Shown piece by piece: positions 1-5,637 of a stretch of DNA of 6,073 nucleotides. The notes beneath the pieces are model-generated. The model made no database searches and was not told the DNA's origin. It was given only the letters and a program-made list of their open reading frames with translations. This DNA comes from an uncultured Acidimicrobiia bacterium. GTDB lineage: Bacteria > Actinomycetota > Acidimicrobiia > IMCC26256 > CALEDW01. Both the position numbers and the translations under genes were made by a program. Position 1 is the stretch's first letter. Every line of letters begins with the position of its first letter. Location: the NCBI GenBank assembly GCA_937949585.1, contig CALEDW010000157.1, forward strand, positions 1-6,073, in the 5' to 3' direction.

Positions 1-570
1 CTGGAGGATTGCATCGAGCCCACGACGCTGCGGAACCTGTTCGTGGCGCCGGCGACGATCGATCTGGCCGGCGCCGAGATCGAGCTGGTGCCGGCATTCA
101 GCCGTGAGCTGAAGTTGAGACGGGCGGTGGATTCGGTGCGCGATGAGTACGACTACATCATCATCGACTGCCCGCCGTCGCTCGGCCTGCTCACGGTGAA
201 CGGCCTGGCCGCAGCCGACGACGTGCTCGTCCCGGTCCAGTGTGAGTACTACGCACTCGAGGGCCTGAGCCAGTTGGTGCGTAACGTCGATCTGGTCCGG
301 CGGAACCTCAACCCGGGGCTCGAGATCCGCGGGGTGGTCATGACGATGTACGACGCGCGGACGAAGCTGGCGGAGTCGGTGGTACGCGACGTGCGGGGAT
401 ACTTCGGTGAGCGCGTGTACAGGACGATGGTGCCCAGAACGGTCAGGCTCTCTGAGGCGCCGTCGTTCGGGCAGCCCATCATCCTGTTCGATGCGTCCTC
501 CCGGGGCGCGGTGGCGTACCGGGAGCTTGCGAAGGAGGTGAGCGGTGGCGCGACCCGGCGGGCTGGGTAG
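1..570 (+). CDS. parA: Chromosome partitioning ATPase ParA (Soj), C-terminal 189 residues, 5' end cut off
   Basis: ParA is a Walker-type ATPase that moves ParB-bound origins apart on the nucleoid. The frame is open from base 1, so the gene begins upstream and the P-loop (KGGVGKTT type) is not visible. An internal GTG at 43 is not the start, because the preceding 14 codons (LEDCIEPTTLRNLF) continue the family pattern. Visible family marks are the segment YDYIIIDCPPSLGLLT (residues 50-65 of the fragment), which contains the Walker B/switch Asp followed by CPPS, and the downstream stretches PVQCEYYALEGL and VPRTVRLSEAPSFGQP typical of chromosomal ParA/MinD-like proteins. The stop at 568-570 lies inside parB (26-bp overlap), which indicates one transcript and coupled translation. 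Identification is secure; only the N-terminal ATP-binding part is missing because of the window edge. Confidence 0.96.
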   Translation: MEDCIEPTTLRNLFVAPATIDLAGAEIELVPAFSRELKLRRAVDSVRDEYDYIIIDCPPSLGLLTVNGLAAADDVLVPVQCEYYALEGLSQLVRNVDLVRRNLNPGLEIRGVVMTMYDARTKLAESVVRDVRGYFGERVYRTMVPRTVRLSEAPSFGQPIILFDASSRGAVAYRELAKEVSGGATRRAG

Positions 571-1495
571 AGGACTCGAGGCGCTCATCCCAACCGGGGT
601 CGGAGGCGCCGGGAGCGGGTTCGAGGAGATCCCGGTCGCAGCGATCCGGCCGAATCCGTTCCAGCCGCGCCGCGCGTTCGACGAGGAGGCGCTCAGTGCG
701 CTCGCCGACTCGATCCGGGAGGTGGGGATCCTCCAGCCGGTGCTGGTCCGGAGGGCCGGCGATCACTACGAGCTCATCGCGGGTGAGCGCCGGTGGCGAG
801 CGGCGCGACGCATCGGCCTCGTGCAGATCCCGGCGCTCGTGCGTGAAAGTGACGACGCCGCTGCGCTCGAGCAGGCCTTGGTGGAGAACGTCCACCGCGC
901 CGATCTGAACCCGCTGGAGGAGGCGGCGGCCTACCAGCAGCTGATCGAGGACTTCAACCTCACACACGAGGAGGTCGCGACCCGGGTGGGCCGTTCCCGG
1001 GCGGCGGTGACCAACACGCTGCGCTTGCTCCAGCTCCCTGCGACCGTGCAGCGCCTGGTGCGCGACGGAGGGCTGACCATGGGGCACGCCCGTGCGTTGC
1101 TGGGCACCCCGGACCGCGGCTTGCAGGAACGCCTCGCGCAGCAGGCAGTGGCGGAGGGATGGTCGGTGCGGGCCACCGAGGACGCGGTCCGGGAGGCCAC
1201 GGCGGTCGAGGAGTCCGCTACGGCGGGATCACAGCCTCATCGCCGCCCGACCGACCGACGGCTGCGCCCGCCGGGGCTGCTCGAGTTGGAGCAGTTGCTC
1301 GGCGACCACCTCGAAACGCGGGTGAAGGTGTCGATGGGAGGCAAGCGGGGTCGGGTGGTGGTCGAGTTCTCGGACCTCGAAGACCTCGAGCGGATCTACC
1401 GGATCATGATCGGGGCCCAGCGCGGGGTTGCGGTCGAGGGGAACCGGCGCCCGCCGGTCGGTGGCGGGGTGGAGGGCCCGGCGCCGCGCTCGTGA
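545..1495 (+). CDS. parB: Chromosome partitioning protein ParB (Spo0J), CTPase DNA clamp
   Basis: ParB binds parS sites near the origin, uses CTP to form a sliding clamp and stimulates ParA. The 316-residue product has the usual length and order. It opens with GLGRGLEALIP (6-16), the ParA-interacting N-terminal motif. The CTP-binding fold follows, with IRPNPFQPR (34-42), GERRWRA (80-86) and ENVHRADLNPLEEA (114-127). A helix-turn-helix region lies at about 139-163 (LTHEEVATRVGRSRAAVTNT). A variable linker covers about 215-242, and the C-terminal dimerisation domain about 243-292 (LEELL-like helix, then GRVVVEF and LERIYRIM). The GTG start at 545 is supported by AGGAGG at 533-538, 6 nt upstream, inside the end of parA. 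It converges on the cwlM gene with a 20-bp gap. I saw no parS 16-mer in the window. Confidence 0.97.
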   Translation: MARPGGLGRGLEALIPTGVGGAGSGFEEIPVAAIRPNPFQPRRAFDEEALSALADSIREVGILQPVLVRRAGDHYELIAGERRWRAARRIGLVQIPALVRESDDAAALEQALVENVHRADLNPLEEAAAYQQLIEDFNLTHEEVATRVGRSRAAVTNTLRLLQLPATVQRLVRDGGLTMGHARALLGTPDRGLQERLAQQAVAEGWSVRATEDAVREATAVEESATAGSQPHRRPTDRRLRPPGLLELEQLLGDHLETRVKVSMGGKRGRVVVEFSDLEDLERIYRIMIGAQRGVAVEGNRRPPVGGGVEGPAPRS

Positions 1496-1496
1496 T

Positions 1497-1534
1497 CCGC
1501 CACAGGCCTTGGCGGTCAGCGCGCTGTGACCGCC
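1497..1534. terminator. Two overlapping hairpins at the parB/cwlM convergence, possible bidirectional terminator
   Basis: Stem A pairs CCGCCA (1497-1502) with TGGCGG (1510-1515) around a 7-nt loop. Stem B pairs GGCGGTCA (1511-1518) with TGACCGCC (1527-1534), 8 perfect pairs with an 8-nt loop, and contains the cwlM stop codon at 1516-1518. The two stems share 1511-1515, so they cannot both form. A 10-bp palindrome CAGCGCGCTG sits at 1517-1526. No T tract follows on either strand, so this would be a non-canonical terminator of the kind common in high-GC actinobacteria. Position between two convergent genes favours a terminator role; this is inference. Confidence 0.4.
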
Positions 1535-2514
1535 GGCGACTCCAAGGCGGCGCGGATCCCGTCGGCGAGGGCGCGGGCCACGAGCGGAGCGTGCTCCAGG
1601 AGGCGGCCGACGGCGGGAGCAGCGGCGATCGGCAGCTCGACGACGACCGTGGGCATCCGGGTTTCCCGCAGCACCGGGAACGCGTGCCCGCTGGCCTCCA
1701 ACGGGAGCAGCGTCCGGAGCTCCTGCACGATGCCGAGCGCGAGTTGCGCGCCGGCCTCCGACCGGTACCGGGGCGACTCGTAGAAGTGAACGTTGCCGTG
1801 CGCGCTCGCCGCGGGGCGCAGGACCAGCGTGAGATGGGAATCGAACTGATTGGCGCGTTCGGTCACCCGGGCGTCGTGGTCACCTTCGAGGTCGACGACG
1901 ACGTGGGCCCCGTGTGCGGTGAGCGCCGCACGGGTTGAGATGGCCAAGACGGCCAGGTCCGGAGCCGCGGCGAGGTAGATGCGTCGACCTGCGACCCGTC
2001 CGGGTTCGCGAGCGAGCCGGTCGCGTTCGCGCACCGCCGCGACGGAGCCGGCCGCAAGGGATCGGACCCGGTCGAGTGCGGCGAGGGTCGCCGGCCCGAG
2101 GATCCCGTCGACGGCGAGGCCGGCATTGCGCTGGAACTCGGTCAAGGCCCGAGCGGTCTGGGTACCGAAGATGCCGTCTTCTCGACCGGCGTCGAACCCG
2201 AGGGCGTTCAGGCGCGTCTGCAGCTCGGCAACGTCGTCGCCCCGCAGGTGCGGTGTCCGCAGGTACAGCATCCGGTCGCCGAGGTGGTAGCCGCTCTCGA
2301 CGAGCGCCGCCCAGGTCTGGGGCCCGCACACGCCGTCGATGCGCAGGCGCCGCACTTGCTGGAAGGATTTGACAGCAGTTTCGGTCCCGATCCCGAAGGT
2401 GCCGGGCGGGTCATCCCCGCATGGATGGCCGAGGGCCGCGAGGCGCTGCTGCAGGTCGCGGACCGGTTCCCCGGCGGCACCCCGCCGCAGCGGCGGGTTC
2501 TCCGGCGGGTTCAG
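1516..2514 (-). CDS. cwlM: CwlM-like protein: two peptidoglycan-binding domains plus a degenerate amidase_3 domain
   Basis: The product is 332 residues if translated from the CTG at 2514-2512. Two peptidoglycan_binding_1 repeats are visible: residues 14-72 (EPVRDLQQRLAALG, FQQ, DGVCGPQTWAAL) and 91-148 (GDDVAELQTRLNALGF, DGIFGTQT, FQRNAGLAVDGILGPATLAAL). An N-acetylmuramoyl-L-alanine amidase (amidase_3) fold covers about 176-325, with the late motif RMPTVVVELPI at 286-296. The catalytic zinc site is absent: the DPGHGG position reads LAAAPDL (181-187) and the HxN position reads LVLRPAA (230-236); only the late Glu293 remains. In mycobacteria CwlM is a catalytically inactive regulator of MurA and a partner of MurJ, so a regulatory rather than hydrolytic role is inferred here. 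The mycobacterial protein is about 406 residues with a phosphorylated threonine tail; that tail is missing here. No ATG, GTG or TTG lies in frame between the end of trxA and codon 54, which would cut the first repeat; CTG overlapping the trxA stop (CTGA) is therefore preferred. Function is firm at family level, start uncertain. Confidence 0.85.
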   Translation of the reverse strand: MNPPENPPLRRGAAGEPVRDLQQRLAALGHPCGDDPPGTFGIGTETAVKSFQQVRRLRIDGVCGPQTWAALVESGYHLGDRMLYLRTPHLRGDDVAELQTRLNALGFDAGREDGIFGTQTARALTEFQRNAGLAVDGILGPATLAALDRVRSLAAGSVAAVRERDRLAREPGRVAGRRIYLAAAPDLAVLAISTRAALTAHGAHVVVDLEGDHDARVTERANQFDSHLTLVLRPAASAHGNVHFYESPRYRSEAGAQLALGIVQELRTLLPLEASGHAFPVLRETRMPTVVVELPIAAAPAVGRLLEHAPLVARALADGIRAALESPAVTAR

Positions 2515-2840
2515 CGGAGGAACTCCTCGAGGTCCTCGAGCAGCGCCGCCTTGCCCTTGGCACCGACGATCCGCTTGGCCGGGATGCCGTCCCGGAACAC
2601 GATGAGGGTGGGGATGCTCATCACCCCGAAGCGCTGCGCGGTCGCCGGGTTCTCGTCGACGTTCACCTTGGCGACCCGGATACGGTCGGCGTGCTCGGCG
2701 GCGATCTCCTCGAGGACGGGGGCGATCATCCGGCAGGGTCCGCACCACTCCGCCCAGAAGTCGACGACGACGGGGACCGGGGAACCGGCCACCGACTCGT
2801 CGAGGGTGGCATCCGAGAGGCTGAGGATCGCTGTTGACAC
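2511..2840 (-). CDS. trxA: Thioredoxin
   Basis: This is a cytoplasmic thiol-disulfide oxidoreductase that reduces target proteins and is recycled by the TrxB encoded just upstream. The 109-residue product has the standard thioredoxin length. The active site WCGPC is at 32-36 after VVVDFWAE, the buried Asp region precedes it (D27), VAKVNVDENP is at 57-65, and the cis-proline loop SIPT is at 75-78. The GTG start (2840-2838) has AAAGGA at 2851-2846, 5 nt upstream. A longer in-frame reading reaching 3104 adds about 88 residues of low-complexity Arg/Pro/Ser sequence and runs into trxB; it is rejected as a high-GC open frame. The stop TGA (2513-2511) overlaps the probable CTG start of cwlM. The gene has its own 148-bp leader, so it may be transcribed both from trxB and separately. 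Confidence 0.97.
   Translation of the reverse strand: MSTAILSLSDATLDESVAGSPVPVVVDFWAEWCGPCRMIAPVLEEIAAEHADRIRVAKVNVDENPATAQRFGVMSIPTLIVFRDGIPAKRIVGAKGKAALLEDLEEFLR
2523..2540 (-). promoter_or_regulatory. Shine-Dalgarno for cwlM with an overlapping small hairpin
   Basis: On the - strand GAGGAG occupies 2528-2523, 8 nt before the CTG start at 2514. CTCGAG-GAC-CTCGAG (2540-2526) can fold into a 6-bp stem with a 3-nt loop, and its last three bases are the first half of the Shine-Dalgarno. A ribosome finishing trxA would open the stem, which would couple cwlM translation to trxA. These bases also encode LEDLEE of thioredoxin, so the pattern could be only codon choice. Confidence 0.35.
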
Positions 2841-2988
2841 GGTGGTCCTTTCGGGGACAGACGACGGGTGCCGGCACGGGTGACGGCGCCGGCCGGGGGC
2901 GTACCGGCTAGCAGTGTACCGGGCGCCGCGGGCGCTCGAAGGGGGCGGCGAGCGGTCCGGTCGGGGGCGTCGCGCCGACGGCCGCGCC
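2841..2988 (-). promoter_or_regulatory. trxB-trxA intergenic leader with a possible trxA promoter
   Basis: This 148-bp stretch has no gene. On the - strand TACACT (2918-2913) fits a -10 element, with a weak TTCGAG (2940-2935) 16 bp upstream as a possible -35; this would give an untranslated leader of roughly 65 nt. The heptamer GTACCGG is repeated directly at 2901-2907 and 2916-2922 (+ strand reading), flanking GCTAGC (2907-2912) and overlapping the -10. A 10-bp palindrome GTGCCGGCAC lies at 2868-2877. The -35 match is poor, so the promoter call rests mainly on the -10 and on the unusual gap inside an otherwise tightly packed block. Confidence 0.35.
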
Positions 2989-3942
2989 TCAGCCGGCCCG
3001 CCGGGAGCTCTCGGCGGCGAGCCACCGCTCGGCGTCGATGGCAGCCATGCAGCCGGAACCGGCGGCGGTGACCGCCTGTCGGTAGACGTGGTCCTGTACG
3101 TCACCGGCGGCGAAGACCCCGGGGACGGAGGTTCGGGTGGTCCCGGGCTCGGTGCGGATGTAGCCGTTGGCGTCGAGGTCGAGTTGGCCGACGACGAGCC
3201 GGGTGTTGGGGTCGTGGCCGATCGCCACGAAGCACCCGGAGACGTCGAGGCGTTCCTCGGCGCCGGTCACCGTGTCGCGCACCATGAGGCCTTCGAGGCG
3301 CTCGTCGCCGACCATGCCGGTCACCACGGCGTTCCAGCGAAACGTGATCTTGGGATTCGCAAAGGCGCGGTCCTGCATGATCTTGGAGGCCCGGAGCTCG
3401 TCGCGGCGGTGGATCACGGTGACGGAGGAGGCGAACTTCGTGAGGAACAAGGCCTCCTCGATCGCCGAGTCGCCGCCGCCGACGACCGCGATCGGCTGGC
3501 CGCGGAAGAAGAACCCGTCGCAGGTGGCGCAGGTGGACACACCGTGCCCGATCAGCCGCTGCTCGTTGGGTACGCCGAGCAGCCGGGCCGACGCACCGGT
3601 GGCGATGATCACGGCGCGGGCGTGGTGCGTGTCGCCCCCGGCCTGCACGCTGAAGGGGCGCCGGCCGAGGTCGAGGGCGTCGGCGTCGGCGGTGAGGAAC
3701 CGGGCGCCGAAGCGCTCGGCCTGTTCACGGAACCGGGCCATGAGGTCGGGGCCGAGGATCCCTTCGGGGAAGCCGGGGAAGTTCTCCACGTCGGTGGTGA
3801 GCATGAGCTGGCCGCCGGCGCCGACGCCCTCGATCACGAGCGGGTGCAGGTCGGCGCGGGCGGCGTAGATCGCCGCCGTGAGCCCCGCCGGACCCGAGCC
3901 CACGATGACGAGCTCGTGCACCCCCGAACGGTCCGGTGTCAC
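2989..3942 (-). CDS. trxB: Thioredoxin-disulfide reductase (NADPH, FAD)
   Basis: TrxB transfers electrons from NADPH through FAD and a redox disulfide to thioredoxin in the cytoplasm. The 317-residue product matches the low-molecular-weight bacterial type. FAD-binding GSGPAG is at 15-20, GGQLMLTTDVENFPGF at 43-58, the redox-active CATC at 138-141 in STCATCDGFFF, NADPH-binding GGGDSA at 155-160, HRRDELRAS at 178-186, and the second FAD motif GVFAAGDV at 275-282. The GTG start at 3942-3940 is chosen because AAGGAG (3956-3951) lies 8 nt upstream and the start overlaps the stop of the preceding membrane gene as GTGA. A GTG nine codons earlier (3969) has no such support. The paired trxA follows after 148 bp. 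In mycobacteria the same trxB-trxA pair follows sigM and its anti-sigma gene. Confidence 0.97.
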   Translation of the reverse strand: MTPDRSGVHELVIVGSGPAGLTAAIYAARADLHPLVIEGVGAGGQLMLTTDVENFPGFPEGILGPDLMARFREQAERFGARFLTADADALDLGRRPFSVQAGGDTHHARAVIIATGASARLLGVPNEQRLIGHGVSTCATCDGFFFRGQPIAVVGGGDSAIEEALFLTKFASSVTVIHRRDELRASKIMQDRAFANPKITFRWNAVVTGMVGDERLEGLMVRDTVTGAEERLDVSGCFVAIGHDPNTRLVVGQLDLDANGYIRTEPGTTRTSVPGVFAAGDVQDHVYRQAVTAAGSGCMAAIDAERWLAAESSRRAG

Positions 3943-4223
3943 CCGCGGAGCTCCTTGGGGGCACGCCACCGCCAGCAGAGGGCACCGGCCACGATGAGCA
4001 GGCCTCCGAGCAGGAGCCAGGCCGCCCAGACCGGGAGCAACGCCGCGAGCAGCCGGAACACGGCGATGCCGAGCAGGAGGAGCGCCGTCGCGCCCACGAA
4101 GGTGATGAAGATCCCGAACACCACGAACCGCCCGGCTCGTTGAGCCGGCACCACCGCTTTCTCACGCACCGAGGCGACGACGCGGTCGATGGCGTCGGCT
4201 GCCTGCGTCGGCCACTCGGCCAT
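3939..4223 (-). CDS. Small two-helix membrane protein, family not recognised
   Basis: This is a 94-residue protein with an amphipathic N-terminal stretch (MAEWPTQAADAIDRVVASVR, residues 1-20). A basic patch (QRAGR) comes next, followed by two hydrophobic segments at about 33-57 and 62-83, separated by a short LLPVWA turn, and a charged end (RWRAPKELRG). The lysine and arginine placement suggests both ends face the cytoplasm. The ATG start (4223-4221) has GAGGAG at 4233-4228, 4 nt upstream, and the stop overlaps the trxB start (GTGA), so it is a real, co-translated gene. The size and hairpin topology are reminiscent of holin-like or superfamily III holin proteins, but no diagnostic motif is visible and I assign no function. 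It sits where mycobacteria have the anti-sigma gene directly before trxB, so it is a lineage-specific insertion or a gene lost elsewhere. Confidence 0.85.
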   Translation of the reverse strand: MAEWPTQAADAIDRVVASVREKAVVPAQRAGRFVVFGIFITFVGATALLLLGIAVFRLLAALLPVWAAWLLLGGLLIVAGALCWRWRAPKELRG

Positions 4224-4240
4224 GGGACTCCTCGGGTCGG

Positions 4241-4261
4241 CGGTCCGGCCGTGCCGGACCG
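4241..4261 (-). terminator. Perfect 9-bp hairpin between the anti-sigma gene and the membrane-protein gene
   Basis: CGGTCCGGC (4241-4249) pairs without mismatch with GCCGGACCG (4253-4261) around a 3-nt loop. It lies inside the 98-bp gap (4224-4321), just upstream of the Shine-Dalgarno of the membrane gene. There is no T tract, so it could be a weak terminator or attenuator, an mRNA-stability element, or a symmetrical protein-binding site. The gap also has an 8-bp direct repeat GACGCGCC (4280-4287 and 4291-4298). I see no convincing promoter in it. Confidence 0.4.
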
Positions 4262-4321
4262 GTGCTGGGGACCACCTGGGACGCGCCGCCGACGCGCCCG
4301 AGGCGGGTCCGGCGCCGGAGG

Positions 4322-5065
4322 TTAGCGCCCGCCGCCGCCGGGACGGCCGGTGAGGGAGCGGGCCTCGATGATCTCGCAGGTTGCCAGTCGGACCACGTAG
4401 ATCAAGGTCCGGCCGGAATCGGTGGCCGCGACGTACAGGGTTGTGCCGGCGGGGTCGCTCCCGGTGGCCAGCGGTGTGCCCCCCAGCGGGCGCAGGCAGG
4501 CCGAGCGACCCGGCGGCGCGGGCGCGGCGGCGGCCGCGGCTGCCTCGGGGCCACCCGGCCGGGCACCGGCGCGCGCGGAAGGCAGCGCAGCGATGAAGTG
4601 GTCGAGGTCGGCGACCGCCCCGAGGTGGGGCACCTCAGCGGCGACCACCCGTGCCGGGTCGGCGGCCCGGTCGGCGACCCGGTCGGGCGAAGTGCGTCCC
4701 GAGAGCATGAGTGCAACCGTCCCGATCGCGATCACCGCCACCAGCGCTGCCGCGGCGGCGACCACGGCCCGCGGACGGGGGCGACGCGACGCCCCGGTCC
4801 GGGTGAGGGCCGCGTGCACGAGGCGGCGCCGGGTCATCGGGTCGAGGGTGTCGCGGGGATCGGGACGGGCGACGGCGCGCCGCGCGGCCGCCAGCTCGTC
4901 TCGGCGGCGGCGCAGCTCGGGCGAGCCGTTCAGGTGCGCCCGCAGCTCGGCGGGGTCGAGGCCCTCATCGGCTGCGAGCGCGTCCAGTTGACCGTCGAGG
5001 TCCGCGCTCAGAGCGAGGTCGGCGTCACCGCCGGTGGGCAGGGGTGGGTCGACGGGCGTGGTCAT
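4322..5065 (-). CDS. Membrane-anchored anti-sigma factor, partner of the adjacent ECF sigma factor (RsmA-like)
   Basis: The 247-residue protein has a cytoplasmic N-terminal domain of about 98 residues, one transmembrane helix (about 100-122, Ala/Val/Ile-rich after RRPRPR) and an extracytoplasmic part of about 125 residues. LSADLDGQLDAL (19-30) followed by LRAHLNGSPELRRRRDELAAARRAV (41-65, with one helix-break) matches the layout of the anti-sigma domain, but the usual cysteines of the HxxxCxxC zinc motif are replaced (SPELR instead of CPxCR). Two cysteines, C190 and C230, lie outside the membrane and could form a disulfide. The C-terminal part holds an Ala/Pro-rich linker (about 170-186), then TTLYVAATDSGRTLIYVVRL. 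The ATG start overlaps the sigma factor stop (ATGA) and has no strong Shine-Dalgarno, suggesting translation coupled to the sigma factor so both are made in step. Role assigned from position and topology; the signal it senses is unknown. Confidence 0.85.
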   Translation of the reverse strand: MTTPVDPPLPTGGDADLALSADLDGQLDALAADEGLDPAELRAHLNGSPELRRRRDELAAARRAVARPDPRDTLDPMTRRRLVHAALTRTGASRRPRPRAVVAAAAALVAVIAIGTVALMLSGRTSPDRVADRAADPARVVAAEVPHLGAVADLDHFIAALPSARAGARPGGPEAAAAAAAPAPPGRSACLRPLGGTPLATGSDPAGTTLYVAATDSGRTLIYVVRLATCEIIEARSLTGRPGGGGR

Positions 5066-5637
5066 CGTTTCGAGGTTGGACGCTGCCCGGACGGAGCACG
5101 GTTCCCGGGGCTGAGCCGGTCGGCGAGCAGCGCCCGCCCCCGGGCGATCCGGGAGCGGACGGTCCCGATCGGCACGTCGAGGATCGTCGCGATGTCCTCA
5201 TAGGGCAGGTCGCACAGGTCGCGCAGGACGAGCGCCACCCGGAAGACCTCGGGGACCTCCGCGAGCGCGGCCTGCACGTCGATGCGGGTCGGGGCGTCGA
5301 CGGGGTTCGGCCCGGCCCGATCGAGATCGCGGTCCGGCACCGGCCGGGGCCGCCGGCGACGCCGACGCGCCTCGTCGAGCGCAGCGTTCGTGGCGACCCG
5401 GTAGAGCCAGGTGGTGAAGGCGCTGCGGCCGTCGAAGTGTCCGATGCGGGTCGCGACGCGCAGCAGCGCCTCTTGCGTCGCGTCGAGGGCGTCGCCGGGG
5501 TCCGGGACGATCCGGCGGCAGATGCGGTGCACCCTGTCCGCGTGCCGGATCAGCAGCGCCTCCAGGGCGTCGGCGTCGCCGGCGGCCGCAGTTGCGGCGA
5601 GGACCTCGTCGGAGGCCGAGGGGTCACGACGATCCAA
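5062..5637 (-). CDS. sigM: ECF-family RNA polymerase sigma factor, SigM type
   Basis: This is a group 4 (ECF) sigma factor directing RNA polymerase to stress promoters. The 191-residue product contains region 2 at about 26-93, including ALDATQEALLRVATRIGHFD (50-69) and the -10 recognition helix FTTWLYRVATNAALDEARRR (74-93). An Arg/Pro/Asp-rich linker follows (about 94-117). Region 4 is at about 119-174, with LAEVPEVFRVALVLRDLCDL then the helix-turn-helix YEDIATILDVPIGTVRSRIA (146-165). The start is a TTG at 5637-5635; no ATG or GTG occurs in frame until codon 36, within region 2. It overlaps the preceding gene by 14 bp and the following anti-sigma gene by ATGA. The name rests on synteny with mycobacterial sigM (between mviN and trxB); the family assignment itself is clear from sequence. 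Confidence 0.93.
   Translation of the reverse strand: MDRRDPSASDEVLAATAAAGDADALEALLIRHADRVHRICRRIVPDPGDALDATQEALLRVATRIGHFDGRSAFTTWLYRVATNAALDEARRRRRRPRPVPDRDLDRAGPNPVDAPTRIDVQAALAEVPEVFRVALVLRDLCDLPYEDIATILDVPIGTVRSRIARGRALLADRLSPGNRAPSGQRPTSKR

Noticed and set aside
479..1087. 202-codon open frame on the - strand, antisense to parB
   Set aside because: parB on the other strand has every expected motif; this translation shows none.
2208..2480. GTG at 2480 as alternative cwlM start
   Set aside because: It is in a different frame from the peptidoglycan-binding repeats and would need a frameshift; the CTG frame is continuous with both repeats.
2834..2839. TTGACA on the + strand as a -35 element
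   Set aside because: No -10-like sequence about 17 bp downstream, and it lies over the trxA start with no + strand gene following.
2515..2877. N-terminal extension of the CwlM-like protein through trxA to 2877
   Set aside because: It would read the whole trxA gene in another frame, giving low-complexity sequence; domain homology begins only near 2475.
2841..3104. N-terminal extension of thioredoxin to 3104
   Set aside because: Adds Arg/Pro/Ser-rich sequence overlapping trxB; the GTG at 2840 has a Shine-Dalgarno and gives the standard length.
3943..3969. GTG at 3969 as trxB start
   Set aside because: Deeper overlap with the membrane gene and no well-placed Shine-Dalgarno, whereas 3942 has AAGGAG 8 nt upstream and a GTGA overlap.
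2914..4143. 409-codon open frame on the + strand, antisense to trxB
   Set aside because: Gly/Glu/Val-rich translation without family motifs, lying over a gene with complete TrxB motifs; a usual high-GC antisense frame.
4262..5203. 313-codon open frame on the + strand, antisense to the anti-sigma gene
   Set aside because: Gly/Arg-rich low-complexity translation and no Shine-Dalgarno; shadow of the real gene.
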